From NCBI GenBank assembly GCA_020723365.1, contig DYJB01000091.1, positions 3,332-10,675 of the forward strand: a DNA stretch of 7,344 nt. Direction: 5' to 3'. Below, in pieces: positions 1-6,734 of this stretch. Below the pieces are notes generated by a model that did no database searches, was not told where the DNA came from, and saw nothing but the letters and a program-made list of their open reading frames with translations. How positions within the stretch are numbered: position 1 is the first letter of the stretch; each line of letters opens with the position of its first letter. The translations under genes were made by a program, and so were the position numbers. Source of the DNA: Candidatus Aquidulcis sp. (lineage in GTDB: Bacteria > Chloroflexota > Anaerolineae > Anaerolineales > E44-bin32).

Positions 1-1
1 C

Positions 2-88
2 GGCGTACACTATCCCCTCGATGTCTGGGCGGGTTGGTGCGTGGGCCTGGGCGCCTCCCTGGCGTGGTTGGGATGGTTTGCTCGCTGA
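2..88 (+). CDS. PAP2-family phosphatase, C-terminal fragment
   Basis: This is the last 28 codons of a gene that begins left of the window, ending in TGA at 86-88. The visible peptide opens with G-V-H-Y-P-L-D-V. That matches the third motif of PAP2/phosphatidic acid phosphatase enzymes (the H-x3-D of SR-x5-H-x3-D), whose His is the catalytic nucleophile. After it comes a hydrophobic, Trp-rich stretch (WAGWCVGLGASLAWLGWF), fitting the last transmembrane helix of these membrane enzymes, and the protein ends just after that helix. Family members remove phosphate from lipid phosphates such as undecaprenyl diphosphate or phosphatidic acid; the substrate cannot be told from this piece. ligA starts 39 nt downstream on the same strand, so the two are probably co-transcribed. 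The call rests on one motif plus a membrane helix, because the SR motif and the KxxxxxxRP motif lie outside the window. Confidence 0.72.
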   Translation, partial: GVHYPLDVWAGWCVGLGASLAWLGWFAR

Positions 89-113
89 GACTGCACGCCG
101 CGTGGACGGGGTC

Positions 114-124
114 GGAGGAGGAGG
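114..124 (+). promoter_or_regulatory. Ribosome binding site of ligA
   Basis: GGAGGAGGAGG is a triple-overlapping anti-SD match. Its last base is 3 nt from the ATG at 128, and the central GGAGG at 117-121 has the ideal 6-nt spacing. It fixes the ligA start and predicts strong initiation. Confidence 0.85.
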
Positions 125-127
125 CGA

Positions 128-2167
128 ATGGCAGCAGGGAAGGCGGATGACGCGCGGCGCGCGGCCGAGCTGCGGGAGCAGATCCACTACCACAACCGCC
201 GCTACCACGTCCTGGCATCACCACTGCTGAGCGACGCGGAGTTCGACCGGCTGGTCCAGGAGCTGCTGGCGCTCGAGGCGGCCCATCCCGAGTTGGTGAC
301 GCCCGATTCCCCCACTCGCCGCGTCGGAGGCGCGCCGGCGGAACGCTTCGTCAAGGTGCGCCATCCGGACTCGATCCTCAGCCTGGGCAACGCCTTCTCG
401 GTGGACGAGGTGCGGGCCTGGCATGAGCGCATTGCCCGCCTCGACGAGCGCGTTCGAACCGCGCGGCTGGTGGTGGAGCCGAAGCTGGATGGTCTGACGG
501 TGGTGCTGCACTATGAGCGGGGCGTCTTCGTGCTGGGTGCAACGCGCGGCGACGGCGAGATCGGGGAGGATATCACGGGCAACCTGCGCACCATCCGCAG
601 CCTGCCGCTGCGCGTGCCTGTGGCGGGCGGGAAGGTTTCGGCTCCCGAGCGGCTCGTGGTGCGCGGTGAAGCGCTGATCTACCGGCAGGCTTTCGAGGAG
701 ATGAACGCCCGGCTGGCGAGTGCCGGCGAGCGCACCTACGTCAACGCGCGCAATACCGCCAGCGGGGCGCTCCGTCAGCTCGATTCGAGCCTGACCGCCT
801 CCCGCCCGATCAGCCTGGCCTGCTACGCCATCGTGGAGGGCAAGGGACCGCTGCCGGGCACACAGTGGGAGACGCTTGCGCTGCTGCGCGACCTCGGGTT
901 TCCGACCGCCGAAGGCGCCACGCGCTGCGAGGACCTGGAGGAGGCCATCGCCATCTGCCGGGCGGCGGCGGAACACCGCAACTCCTTCGCCTTCGAGGCC
1001 GACGGCATGGTGATCAAGATCGACGACCTGGCGCTGGCGCGCGACCTGGGAGTCGTCGGCAAGGACCCGCGCGCTGCCGTGGCCTTCAAGTTCCCGGCCC
1101 AGGAAGTCACCACGGTCCTGCAGGACATCGGCGTGGCCGTGGGGCGCACCGGCGTCATCACGCCCTATGCCGTTCTCGAGCCGGTGGAGGTGGGTGGCGT
1201 CACGGTGCGCCAGGCGACGCTGCACAACTTCGACTTCATCCGCGAGCGTGATATCCGCATCGGCGACCGGGTGATGGTCAAGCGCGCCGGCGAGGTCATT
1301 CCGTATGTCCTGGGCTCGATCCCCGATGCCCGGCAAGGCGGGGAGAAGCCGTATCGGCTGCCGTCGCGCTGCCCGTCGTGCAATGAGATGCTGGAGCAGG
1401 TGGAGGGGGAAGTGGCGGTGTACTGCGTGAATGCCGCCTGCCCGGCGCAGCTGGTGCGCAACCTGGAGCATTTCGCCTCGCGCGGGGCCATGGATATCGA
1501 GGGCCTGGGCATCAAGGTGGCCGAGCTGCTGGTCCAGGCCGGACTGGTGAGAGATGTCGCCGATGTGTACTCGCTGCAGCCGGCCAGCGTGCTTGAGTTG
1601 GAGGGGTTCGGGGAGAGGGGGGTCGAGAAGCTGCTGGCAGCGATTGACGCCTCCCGCCGGCGGCCGCTGGCGACGCTCCTGACGGCGCTGGGCATTCGCG
1701 GCGTCGGCGAAACGATGGCGGCTGATCTGGCGCGCGCCTTCGGCGATCTAGAGGCGCTCTCGCGTGCCCGCCCGGAGGAGCTGGAGAAGGTCGAAGGCGT
1801 GGGGCCGAGCACGTCGACTGCCGTCCGGGACTGGTTCGAGCGCGCCTCGAATCGCAAGCTGTTGGAGAAGCTGCGCCGCGCCGGCGTCTGGCCGCGAGCT
1901 GAGGCGCCGAAGGCCGGCCCGGGCTCGCAGGCGCTGGCAGGCCTGACGTTCGTCATCACCGGGACGCTGGCCGGCGTCAGCCGCGAGCAGGCCAGGGCGC
2001 GCATCCAGGAGCACGGCGGGAAGGTGGCCTCCGCCGTCAGCGGCAAGACGAACTACCTGCTCGTGGGCGAGAACCCGGGCTCGAAGGTGGACGAGGCGCG
2101 CCGGCTGGGCGTGGCACAGATCGACCTGGATGGGCTCGACAAGCTGATCGCCGGACGGAGGGGGTGA
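128..2167 (+). CDS. ligA: NAD-dependent DNA ligase LigA
   Basis: Seals nicks in duplex DNA during replication and repair, using NAD+ to form a ligase-AMP intermediate. At 679 aa it has the usual LigA length and all domains in order. Domain Ia (about 1-75) carries Y26, H27, D36 and D40 of the NMN-binding site. The nucleotidyltransferase core holds the adenylated Lys K119 (E-P-K-L-D-G), RGDG at 140-143, VRGE to E181, DGMVIK at 292-297 and KFP at 321-323. The OB fold covers about 325-400 (VGRTGVITP). A four-Cys zinc finger uses C415, C418, C433 and C438. Helix-hairpin-helix repeats span about 450-580 and a BRCT domain about 602-679. Residue 39 is Phe where E. coli has the essential Tyr35; Phe also occurs here in actinobacterial LigA, so activity is expected. 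The start is fixed by the GGAGGAGGAGG site. It lies between a PAP2-type gene and a small ORF/rlmI pair. Confidence 0.98.
   Translation: MAAGKADDARRAAELREQIHYHNRRYHVLASPLLSDAEFDRLVQELLALEAAHPELVTPDSPTRRVGGAPAERFVKVRHPDSILSLGNAFSVDEVRAWHERIARLDERVRTARLVVEPKLDGLTVVLHYERGVFVLGATRGDGEIGEDITGNLRTIRSLPLRVPVAGGKVSAPERLVVRGEALIYRQAFEEMNARLASAGERTYVNARNTASGALRQLDSSLTASRPISLACYAIVEGKGPLPGTQWETLALLRDLGFPTAEGATRCEDLEEAIAICRAAAEHRNSFAFEADGMVIKIDDLALARDLGVVGKDPRAAVAFKFPAQEVTTVLQDIGVAVGRTGVITPYAVLEPVEVGGVTVRQATLHNFDFIRERDIRIGDRVMVKRAGEVIPYVLGSIPDARQGGEKPYRLPSRCPSCNEMLEQVEGEVAVYCVNAACPAQLVRNLEHFASRGAMDIEGLGIKVAELLVQAGLVRDVADVYSLQPASVLELEGFGERGVEKLLAAIDASRRRPLATLLTALGIRGVGETMAADLARAFGDLEALSRARPEELEKVEGVGPSTSTAVRDWFERASNRKLLEKLRRAGVWPRAEAPKAGPGSQALAGLTFVITGTLAGVSREQARARIQEHGGKVASAVSGKTNYLLVGENPGSKVDEARRLGVAQIDLDGLDKLIAGRRG
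2157..2164 (+). promoter_or_regulatory. Ribosome binding site of the small ORF
   Basis: GGAGGGGG overlaps the last codons of ligA. GGAGG (2157-2161) sits 8 nt before the ATG at 2170, an ideal spacing. It is the only good SD between ligA and rlmI, and it points at the small ORF rather than at either possible rlmI start (2192 GTG or 2279 ATG). Confidence 0.65.
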
Positions 2168-2169
2168 CC

Positions 2170-2286
2170 ATGGTCGACGACCCGCCCGAACGTGTATCCC
2201 GCGCCGAGCAGAAGGCTGACGGCGCGGCATATCGGGGCGGGCGGCGCGCATTCCGCGTGGGCGCCCAACTCCTCGCCCATGAGTGA
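2170..2286 (+). CDS. Small ORF (38 aa) coupled to rlmI
   Basis: An ATG-to-TGA frame of 38 codons starts 2 nt after the ligA stop and is preceded by a well-spaced GGAGG. It ends inside ATGAGTGA (2279-2286), so its stop overlaps the rlmI start in another frame, a classic reinitiation arrangement. The peptide starts MVDDPPERVSRAEQKADGAA, continues with an Arg/Gly-rich stretch (YRGGRRAFRVG) and ends AQLLAHE. It is polar and charged, with no signal peptide, membrane helix or Cys. I do not recognise it. It could be a real microprotein, possibly nucleic-acid binding given the Arg content, or a leader whose translation delivers ribosomes to rlmI, which has no SD of its own. It could also be chance coding in a short spacer. 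The architecture is seen directly; the function is not known. Confidence 0.45.
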   Translation: MVDDPPERVSRAEQKADGAAYRGGRRAFRVGAQLLAHE

Positions 2287-3475
2287 TCCTGCTGTCCGCT
2301 TGAAGCCCGGGCGGGAGCGCTCGGTCCTGCAGCGCCACCCGTGGCTCTTCTCAGGCGCCATCGCCGGCGTTGACGGCTCGCCGGCATTGGGGGACACGGT
2401 CGATGTTTTGGACGCCCGCGGGATGTGGCTGGCGCGAGGCGCATTCTCGCCCAATTCGCAGATCCGCGTCCGCCTGTGGACGTGGGATCCAGCCGAATCC
2501 GTTGACGAAGAGTTCTTCGCCCGGCGGCTCGATCAGTCGATCGGTCGCCGGCGCTCGCTCCTGGCCTCGGGAGAAACCAACGCCTGCCGCGAAGTGCACG
2601 CCGAGTCCGATGGCCTCCCCGGCGTGATCGTCGATCGATATACATCCTTCCGCGCAGTTCAGTTGCTCTCGGCCGGCGCCGAGCGCTGGCGTGCCGTGAT
2701 CGTGCAGGCGCTGGCGGCCCGCGCCGACGTGGATGGGATCTACGAGCGGTCCGATGTCAGCGTGCGCGAGTTGGAGGGGCTGTCGGAGCGGACCGGACGG
2801 CTGTGGGGGGAGGAGCCGCCGGCCGCGACGGTCATCCAGGAGGCCGGGGCACGCTACCAGGTCGACATTCGCGCCGGGCAGAAGACCGGCTTCTACCTTG
2901 ACCAGCGCGAGCACCGCAGGCTGGCCCGCCAGGGCATGGAAGGCGCGGAGGTGCTCAACGCCTTCGCCTACACCGGCGGCTTCACGGTCACCGCGCTTCA
3001 AGGAGGCGCACGGTCGGTACTCTCGATCGACAGTTCGGCTGAGGCGCTCGAGATGGCGCGTGAGAACGTGGGGCTCAACGGCCTGTCGACGGAAGCCTGC
3101 CAGTGGTCGGTGGCGGATGCCTTCACGGAGCTGCGCCGGCTGCGCGACCGGGCGGCACGTTTCGATGCGATCGTGCTCGACCCTCCACGATTTGCCGCGA
3201 CGGCGGCGCAAGCGGATCGCGCCGCCCGAGGCTACAAGGACATCAACTTGCTGGCCTTCAAGCTGTTGCGACCTGGCGGCCGGCTGTTCACGTTCTCGTG
3301 CTCGGGCGGCATCTCGCCGGAGCTGTTCGAGAAGATCGTCGCCGGGGCGGCGCTGGATGCCCAGGTCCAGGCCGCCATCCTGCAGTGGCTTGGCCAGCCG
3401 TCGGACCACCCGGTCGTGCTCAGCTTTCCCGAGGGGCGCTACCTGAAAGGGCTCGTCTGCCAGCGCCTGGCCTAG
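2279..3475 (+). CDS. rlmI: 23S rRNA (cytosine-C5)-methyltransferase, RlmI family
   Basis: Class I SAM-dependent methyltransferase; the E. coli relative RlmI makes m5C1962 in 23S rRNA. The 398-aa protein is colinear with E. coli RlmI (396 aa). The N-terminal PUA-type RNA-binding domain (about 1-75) includes GRERSVLQRHPWLFSGAI and WLARGAFSPNSQIRVR. A central linker domain carries ESDGLPGVIVDR and, at 201-210, QKTGFYLDQR, a signature of this family. The Rossmann domain has motif I NAFAYTGGF (227-235), the acidic residue D251, motif IV DPPRF (301-305) and the catalytic-site S-C-S at 340-342. An in-frame GTG at 2192 would add 29 residues, but E. coli RlmI starts at the same place as the 2279 ATG (MSDPAVRLKPGRE versus MSVRLVLAKGREK). 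The 2279 start has no SD and overlaps the small ORF stop, so translational coupling is inferred. Confidence 0.94.
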   Translation: MSDPAVRLKPGRERSVLQRHPWLFSGAIAGVDGSPALGDTVDVLDARGMWLARGAFSPNSQIRVRLWTWDPAESVDEEFFARRLDQSIGRRRSLLASGETNACREVHAESDGLPGVIVDRYTSFRAVQLLSAGAERWRAVIVQALAARADVDGIYERSDVSVRELEGLSERTGRLWGEEPPAATVIQEAGARYQVDIRAGQKTGFYLDQREHRRLARQGMEGAEVLNAFAYTGGFTVTALQGGARSVLSIDSSAEALEMARENVGLNGLSTEACQWSVADAFTELRRLRDRAARFDAIVLDPPRFAATAAQADRAARGYKDINLLAFKLLRPGGRLFTFSCSGGISPELFEKIVAGAALDAQVQAAILQWLGQPSDHPVVLSFPEGRYLKGLVCQRLA

Positions 3476-3480
3476 GGAAC

Positions 3481-3518
3481 CCTGGCCGGTGAGGCGGCTT
3501 CTCGTCTGCGCCGGCAGG
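3481..3518 (+). terminator. Possible weak hairpin after rlmI
   Basis: CCTG (3481-3484) plus CCGG (3486-3489) can pair with CCGG (3511-3514) plus CAGG (3515-3518), giving an 8-bp stem with one bulged G and a 21-nt loop. It begins 6 nt after the rlmI stop. There is no T-tract, and such stems arise easily in GC-rich DNA, so this is a tentative call. Confidence 0.25.
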
Positions 3519-3698
3519 CTGCGTGCTCCTGACTGGCCCGAGCCCGGCTGGTGTTGCCGCCATCAGGCTGGCGCTGTTGGCGCTTTGACGTTGGGACCGC
3601 GCGCCAAGCACGGGATGCGGGCTGCGCGTGCGCGTGTCTGGCAGGGGAGCGATCGCTGGGACCCGGCGCGGCTTGACCGCGACTGCGGTGTCGCCCGG

Positions 3699-3755
3699 CA
3701 GCATGGCACAAGGGCACGGACCCCCGTGCCCTTGTGCACCGTCGACGGCATGCTG
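3699..3755. repeat. Nested inverted repeats around the terminator hairpin
   Basis: CAGCATG (3699-3705) directly abuts the 14-bp hairpin and is the reverse complement of CATGCTG (3749-3755). The only other sequence enclosed is A3738 and the 10-bp palindrome CCGTCGACGG (3739-3748). The block can thus fold as a three-way junction: a 7-bp closing stem, the 14-bp arm and a short palindromic arm. The repeats are read directly; folding into a junction is inferred. Confidence 0.5.
3706..3737. terminator. Perfect 14-bp hairpin, probable bidirectional terminator
   Basis: GCACAAGGGCACGG (3706-3719) and CCGTGCCCTTGTGC (3724-3737) are exact reverse complements with a 4-nt loop. The hairpin starts 35 nt past the CpXC stop on the minus strand and about 230 nt past the rlmI stop on the plus strand, between two converging transcripts. 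Neither side has a U-tract. Canonical intrinsic termination is therefore not shown; a U-less terminator or a 3'-end RNA-stabilising stem are the alternatives. Confidence 0.65.
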
Positions 3756-3772
3756 GGAGTGGCGGGACGTGC

Positions 3773-5140
3773 TCAGGCGCCGGGCACCGCCGGGGGCGCC
3801 TGCATCTTGGCCTTCATCGAGAGGCGCAGAGCCGTTCGGTAGAGTCTGCGCACGCGCTCTGCCTCCTCGGTCTCACCTCCATCGTCAAGCTTCTGGGCAG
3901 CGCCAAGCAGCGCCGAGACAAACTGGTCGTCAATCACGGCGGCCTGATCCTCGAGCAGCTGAAGCGCCTGCGCCTCATCCTCGGTATCCAGCACTTGCTG
4001 GGCGAGCCTCAAGCTGGGAGGCATGGCGCGCTCGAAGGCCTGCTGCAGCCGGGCGTCGATCGCCTCCAGCTTCGTCAGCGTGGCGGCATCGTTGCGTTCG
4101 CGCGCCGCCCGGAGGTTCGCTTCCAGGATGCCGAGGAACAGGTCATCGATGTAAGGCAGCGCCGCCGCAAGCGCCTGGTCCAGGTCGGGCGCGTTGATGA
4201 TCGAGCGCAGGACGGAGGCGGACTGCGCTGCGCGGGCCTCCTGCAGGCGATCGAGCTGCTGAGTGAAATCGAGCAGCTGCTGACGAAGAGCAATCAGCTT
4301 GGGCTTCTCGGCCTCGGGGGCGGCGTCGATGCGCTCGCTCAACAGCTGGAAGAAGGCATAGTCGAGCGCCGGCCGGGTAAGCCCGGCCAGGGCGAGGACT
4401 CGCTCGGGGCCGGGCGCCTGGATCAGGAGTCCGAGCAGGCTCTCACGGCTGAGTCCCTGACCGAGCTGCTTCAAGCTCTCGGCCGCTGCCGCCACTTCGG
4501 CTTCCTGCTCGGCCAGGCGCTTCCCGTAGGACGTCAGCTCGAGGGCCCGCTCGAGGCGATGCATGGCGGCCTCGCGGGCGCGCGGGTCGCCGCTCGACTG
4601 CAGGGACAGGGAGGCCAGCTGGAAGAACTCGGCATTGAGTTCACCATCGTGGGCCTGGACGAAAGCCGCCATCTTGGTCTCGGGCGTGCGCAGCAGGTCC
4701 TCGAACAGCCGCAGTCGGCCCCGCTGCGCCTCGAGCTGCTCCTTGGTGATTCCGTCGGCGGCCAGGATGCGCTCGGTCATCCCCTGCAGCGTGAGCATCG
4801 CCTGGGGTTGGAGGATGTAGGCCTTGCGCTGCTCCGGCGGAAGGCGGTTGACGGCCTGATTGATCAGCTGGCCCAGGAGGCGCTCCTGATCATCCTTCTT
4901 CAGCCCGAGCTCCATCGGCACGTAGGTCAGGAGCAGTTCCTTGGCCGGATCGTGGTAGACGAGCGGCGAGGCCAACGCACCTTCGTAGCGGCAGCTGGGG
5001 CAGCGAATGGCGTTCAGCGAGCCCGAGAGCAGGCGCGCCTTGGCGGAGGGGTCTTCGGAGACATCGATCAACTGCTCGATGGCGGCCTGCACGGGCGCTT
5101 TGCAGTTCGGGCAACGTACCTGGGTCATCGTTCGCGGCAT
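3773..5140 (-). CDS. CpXC-domain zinc-ribbon protein, function unknown
   Basis: A 455-aa protein with an N-terminal CpXC domain, a family of unknown biochemical role named for its two C-P-x-C motifs. They are C10-P-N-C13 and C47-P-S-C50, 33 residues apart, and these four are the only cysteines in the protein, as expected for a single metal site, probably Zn. Residues about 55-145 continue the domain (LVYHDPAKELLLTYVP, then PPEQRKAYILQPQAMLTLQGM). From about 150 to 445 it is rich in Leu, Ala, Glu and Gln, predicted helical and coiled-coil-like, and I recognise no enzyme motif. There is no signal peptide or membrane segment, so it is probably cytosolic. The start at 5140 has AGGA with 7-nt spacing; a second Met four codons in lacks an SD. 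It lies 35 nt after the histidine kinase and is the last gene of its operon, followed by the strong hairpin. Confidence 0.85.
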   Translation of the reverse strand: MPRTMTQVRCPNCKAPVQAAIEQLIDVSEDPSAKARLLSGSLNAIRCPSCRYEGALASPLVYHDPAKELLLTYVPMELGLKKDDQERLLGQLINQAVNRLPPEQRKAYILQPQAMLTLQGMTERILAADGITKEQLEAQRGRLRLFEDLLRTPETKMAAFVQAHDGELNAEFFQLASLSLQSSGDPRAREAAMHRLERALELTSYGKRLAEQEAEVAAAAESLKQLGQGLSRESLLGLLIQAPGPERVLALAGLTRPALDYAFFQLLSERIDAAPEAEKPKLIALRQQLLDFTQQLDRLQEARAAQSASVLRSIINAPDLDQALAAALPYIDDLFLGILEANLRAARERNDAATLTKLEAIDARLQQAFERAMPPSLRLAQQVLDTEDEAQALQLLEDQAAVIDDQFVSALLGAAQKLDDGGETEEAERVRRLYRTALRLSMKAKMQAPPAVPGA

Positions 5141-5147
5141 GATGGGT

Positions 5148-5151
5148 TCCT
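5148..5151 (-). promoter_or_regulatory. Ribosome binding site of the CpXC gene
   Basis: Minus-strand AGGA lies 7 nt before the ATG at 5140. It favours that start over the Met codon at 5128, which has no SD. It lies in the 35-nt gap after the kinase stop. Confidence 0.6.
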
Positions 5152-5175
5152 ATCGACGGTGAGTTGTGCCCAGCA

Positions 5176-6732
5176 TCAGGCGGAGGGCCTGGGCAGGGAG
5201 AAGCTGATGCATGCGCCGGGCCCAGGCTGCGCCTCGACCCAGATGCGGCCGCCATGGGCTTCGACGACCGCCTTGGCGAGGTAGAGACCGAGGCCGGCGC
5301 CCTTGGTCATGCGCGCCGTCTCGCTGGAGCGATAGAAGCGGTCGAAAACCCGCGGGGCGTCCTGCAGTGGAATGCCGGGCCCCTGATCGGCGACGCTGAC
5401 GACAACCTCGCCGCCCCGTACCTGACCGCGCACGGTGATGGCGCCGCCTTCGGGCGAGTACTTCACGGCGTTCGAGAGCAGGTTGCTGATCACCTGGCTC
5501 AGCCGGTCTTCGTCGCCGGCGATGGGTGGAAAGTCGGGCGGGAAGTCCACCCGGAAGCTGTGCCGTTTGGTCTGGGTGCCGAATCGTTCGGTCAGGCGGC
5601 GGGCGAGCTGGTCCAGGGCGACGTCGGCCCGCTGCAGGGCCAGGCCGCCGGCCTGCAGGCGTGAGGCGTCGAGCAGGTCGTCGATCAGCTGGGCCAGGCG
5701 ATCCGCCTCGTCCTCGATCACGGCCAGGCTGTCCCGGATGACAGCCGGGTCCCACTGCGCATCCTCGCGGCGGAGCGTGCCGACGTAGCCTTTGATGAGC
5801 GCCACCGGCGTGCGCAGCTCGTGGCTGATGATGGATATGAAGGTGCTCTTGACCTCCTCAGCCTCCCGGAACTTGGTGATATCCCGCAGGTTGCCGACGA
5901 TGCTGCGCAGCTTGCCGTCGGGCGAGAGGGCCGGGGCGTAGGTGATGCCGACGCTGAGGGGTTCGCCGGTGCGTTTGAGCAGGTCGCCTTCGACGTACAG
6001 TGTCGCCTGGGCCGAGAGCGGCCAACCGCCGGCGACGGCTTGCTCGAGCGCCAGACCGGGTTCGCGGCGCAGCCAGCGGATGACGGCGGCATGCTCCTGG
6101 CCGAGGGCGTCTTCGGCGCCGAGCCCGGTCATGCGGGCGCAGGCGCGGTTGAAGCCGATGAAGCACAGCTTGGGGTCGAGGATGAAGATGCCGTCGGCGG
6201 ATGATTCGAGCACGGCCGCCAGATCCTGCTTCTGGGCGGAGACGGCCGCGTACAGGCGGGCGTTGTGCACCGCCGTGGCGGCCTGGGTGGCGAAGCCCTG
6301 GAGCAGGGCGCGGTCCTCGGCCGAGAACGTGCCGGCGTAGGAGCGGAAGACGAAGATCACGCCGACGATTTCCTGGCGGGCGATGAGCGGCAACCCGACG
6401 CCGGTCAACAGCCCCATGGAGGCTGCCTGCGTGATGCGCTGCAGCCTGCGGTTGACCTCCGGAAGCTCGAAGCGCTGAGGGTCGCCTTGATCGGGAATGT
6501 CCGCCAGGAGGGGGGAGAGGTGTTCCAGGAACGCCGGGCTGATGCCGAAGGAGGCGCCGACCCGCCAGCCGCCTTCCTGACGAAGGACGATCAACCCGGC
6601 GTGTCCGCCCAACAATTCCGCCGAGATGCGCGCGATCCGACTGAGGAGCGGGTCGAGATCGAGCTCCCCGGTCAGGGCGCGGGCGATCTCCAGCAGGTAG
6701 TCGCGCTGGCGGACGCGGAAGTCGGGCAGCAT
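5176..6732 (-). CDS. Soluble sensor histidine kinase, GAF-PAS-HisKA-HATPase
   Basis: A 518-aa two-component sensor kinase that autophosphorylates on His and would pass phosphate to a response regulator Asp. A GAF domain (about 20-160, ending in VHNARLYAAV) is followed by a PAS domain (about 170-290) closing with the PAC-like GNLRDITKFREAEEVK. The HisKA dimerisation domain has the phospho-acceptor H304 in SHELRTP. The HATPase_c domain shows the N-box SNLLSNAVKYS (N421), G1 DQGPGIP (449-455), F-box FDRFYR (463-468) and G2 GAGLGLYLAKAVVEAHGG (478-495). No membrane segment or receiver domain is present, so it should sense a cytosolic ligand or redox signal through GAF/PAS; which one cannot be told. 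The ATG lies 2 nt after the aminotransferase stop, with no good SD, implying translational coupling. No response regulator is in the window. Confidence 0.95.
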   Translation of the reverse strand: MLPDFRVRQRDYLLEIARALTGELDLDPLLSRIARISAELLGGHAGLIVLRQEGGWRVGASFGISPAFLEHLSPLLADIPDQGDPQRFELPEVNRRLQRITQAASMGLLTGVGLPLIARQEIVGVIFVFRSYAGTFSAEDRALLQGFATQAATAVHNARLYAAVSAQKQDLAAVLESSADGIFILDPKLCFIGFNRACARMTGLGAEDALGQEHAAVIRWLRREPGLALEQAVAGGWPLSAQATLYVEGDLLKRTGEPLSVGITYAPALSPDGKLRSIVGNLRDITKFREAEEVKSTFISIISHELRTPVALIKGYVGTLRREDAQWDPAVIRDSLAVIEDEADRLAQLIDDLLDASRLQAGGLALQRADVALDQLARRLTERFGTQTKRHSFRVDFPPDFPPIAGDEDRLSQVISNLLSNAVKYSPEGGAITVRGQVRGGEVVVSVADQGPGIPLQDAPRVFDRFYRSSETARMTKGAGLGLYLAKAVVEAHGGRIWVEAQPGPGACISFSLPRPSA

Positions 6733-6734
6733 CG

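Larger units (their letters stand above)
3476..3772. other. Non-coding convergent intergenic region
   Basis: This 297-bp stretch separates the 3' ends of rlmI and the CpXC gene. The frames that cross it give low-complexity Arg/Ala/Pro-rich peptides, lack convincing starts and run into the opposite-strand gene, so I call no gene. It contains an imperfect hairpin just after rlmI (3481-3518) and a 7-bp inverted repeat TTGGCGC/GCGCCAA (3577-3583 with 3601-3607). It also has 15 nt of alternating purine-pyrimidine (3623-3637), a 10-bp palindrome AGCGATCGCT (3648-3657), and the strong compound hairpin at 3699-3755. No promoter-like boxes were evident on either strand. Confidence 0.7.

Noticed and set aside
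21..230. Plus-strand 69-codon frame at the left edge
   Set aside because: It is out of frame with both the PAP2 tail and ligA, and its product is Gly/Trp/Arg/Thr-rich with no family features. The PAP2 reading of the same bases is far better supported.
242..250. LigA F39 in place of the essential Tyr of E. coli LigA as a possible inactivating change
   Set aside because: Phe at this position is found in other functional LigA proteins (for example actinobacterial DAEFD), and every other catalytic motif is intact.
218..1471. Long antisense open frame (417 codons) opposite ligA
   Set aside because: Its translation is rich in His, Arg, Ala and Gln with no recognisable domain. It lies wholly opposite a highly conserved gene and is the usual mirror frame of GC-rich codon bias.
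2192..2278. 29-residue N-terminal extension of rlmI from the GTG at 2192
   Set aside because: The extra residues have no counterpart in E. coli RlmI, whose start matches the ATG at 2279, and the nearby SD is spaced for the small ORF at 2170, not for 2192.
3489..3842. Plus-strand 117-codon frame in the convergent spacer
   Set aside because: The GTG start has no suitable SD, composition is Arg/Ala/Gly-rich, and it reads through the 14-bp hairpin and into the 3' end of the opposite-strand CpXC gene.
3734..5284. Plus-strand open frame of 516 codons opposite the CpXC gene
   Set aside because: The minus-strand CpXC protein has a recognisable domain, an SD and operon context. The plus frame has low-complexity Gln/Gly/Arg/Leu composition and runs through the terminator hairpin and into the kinase 3' end.
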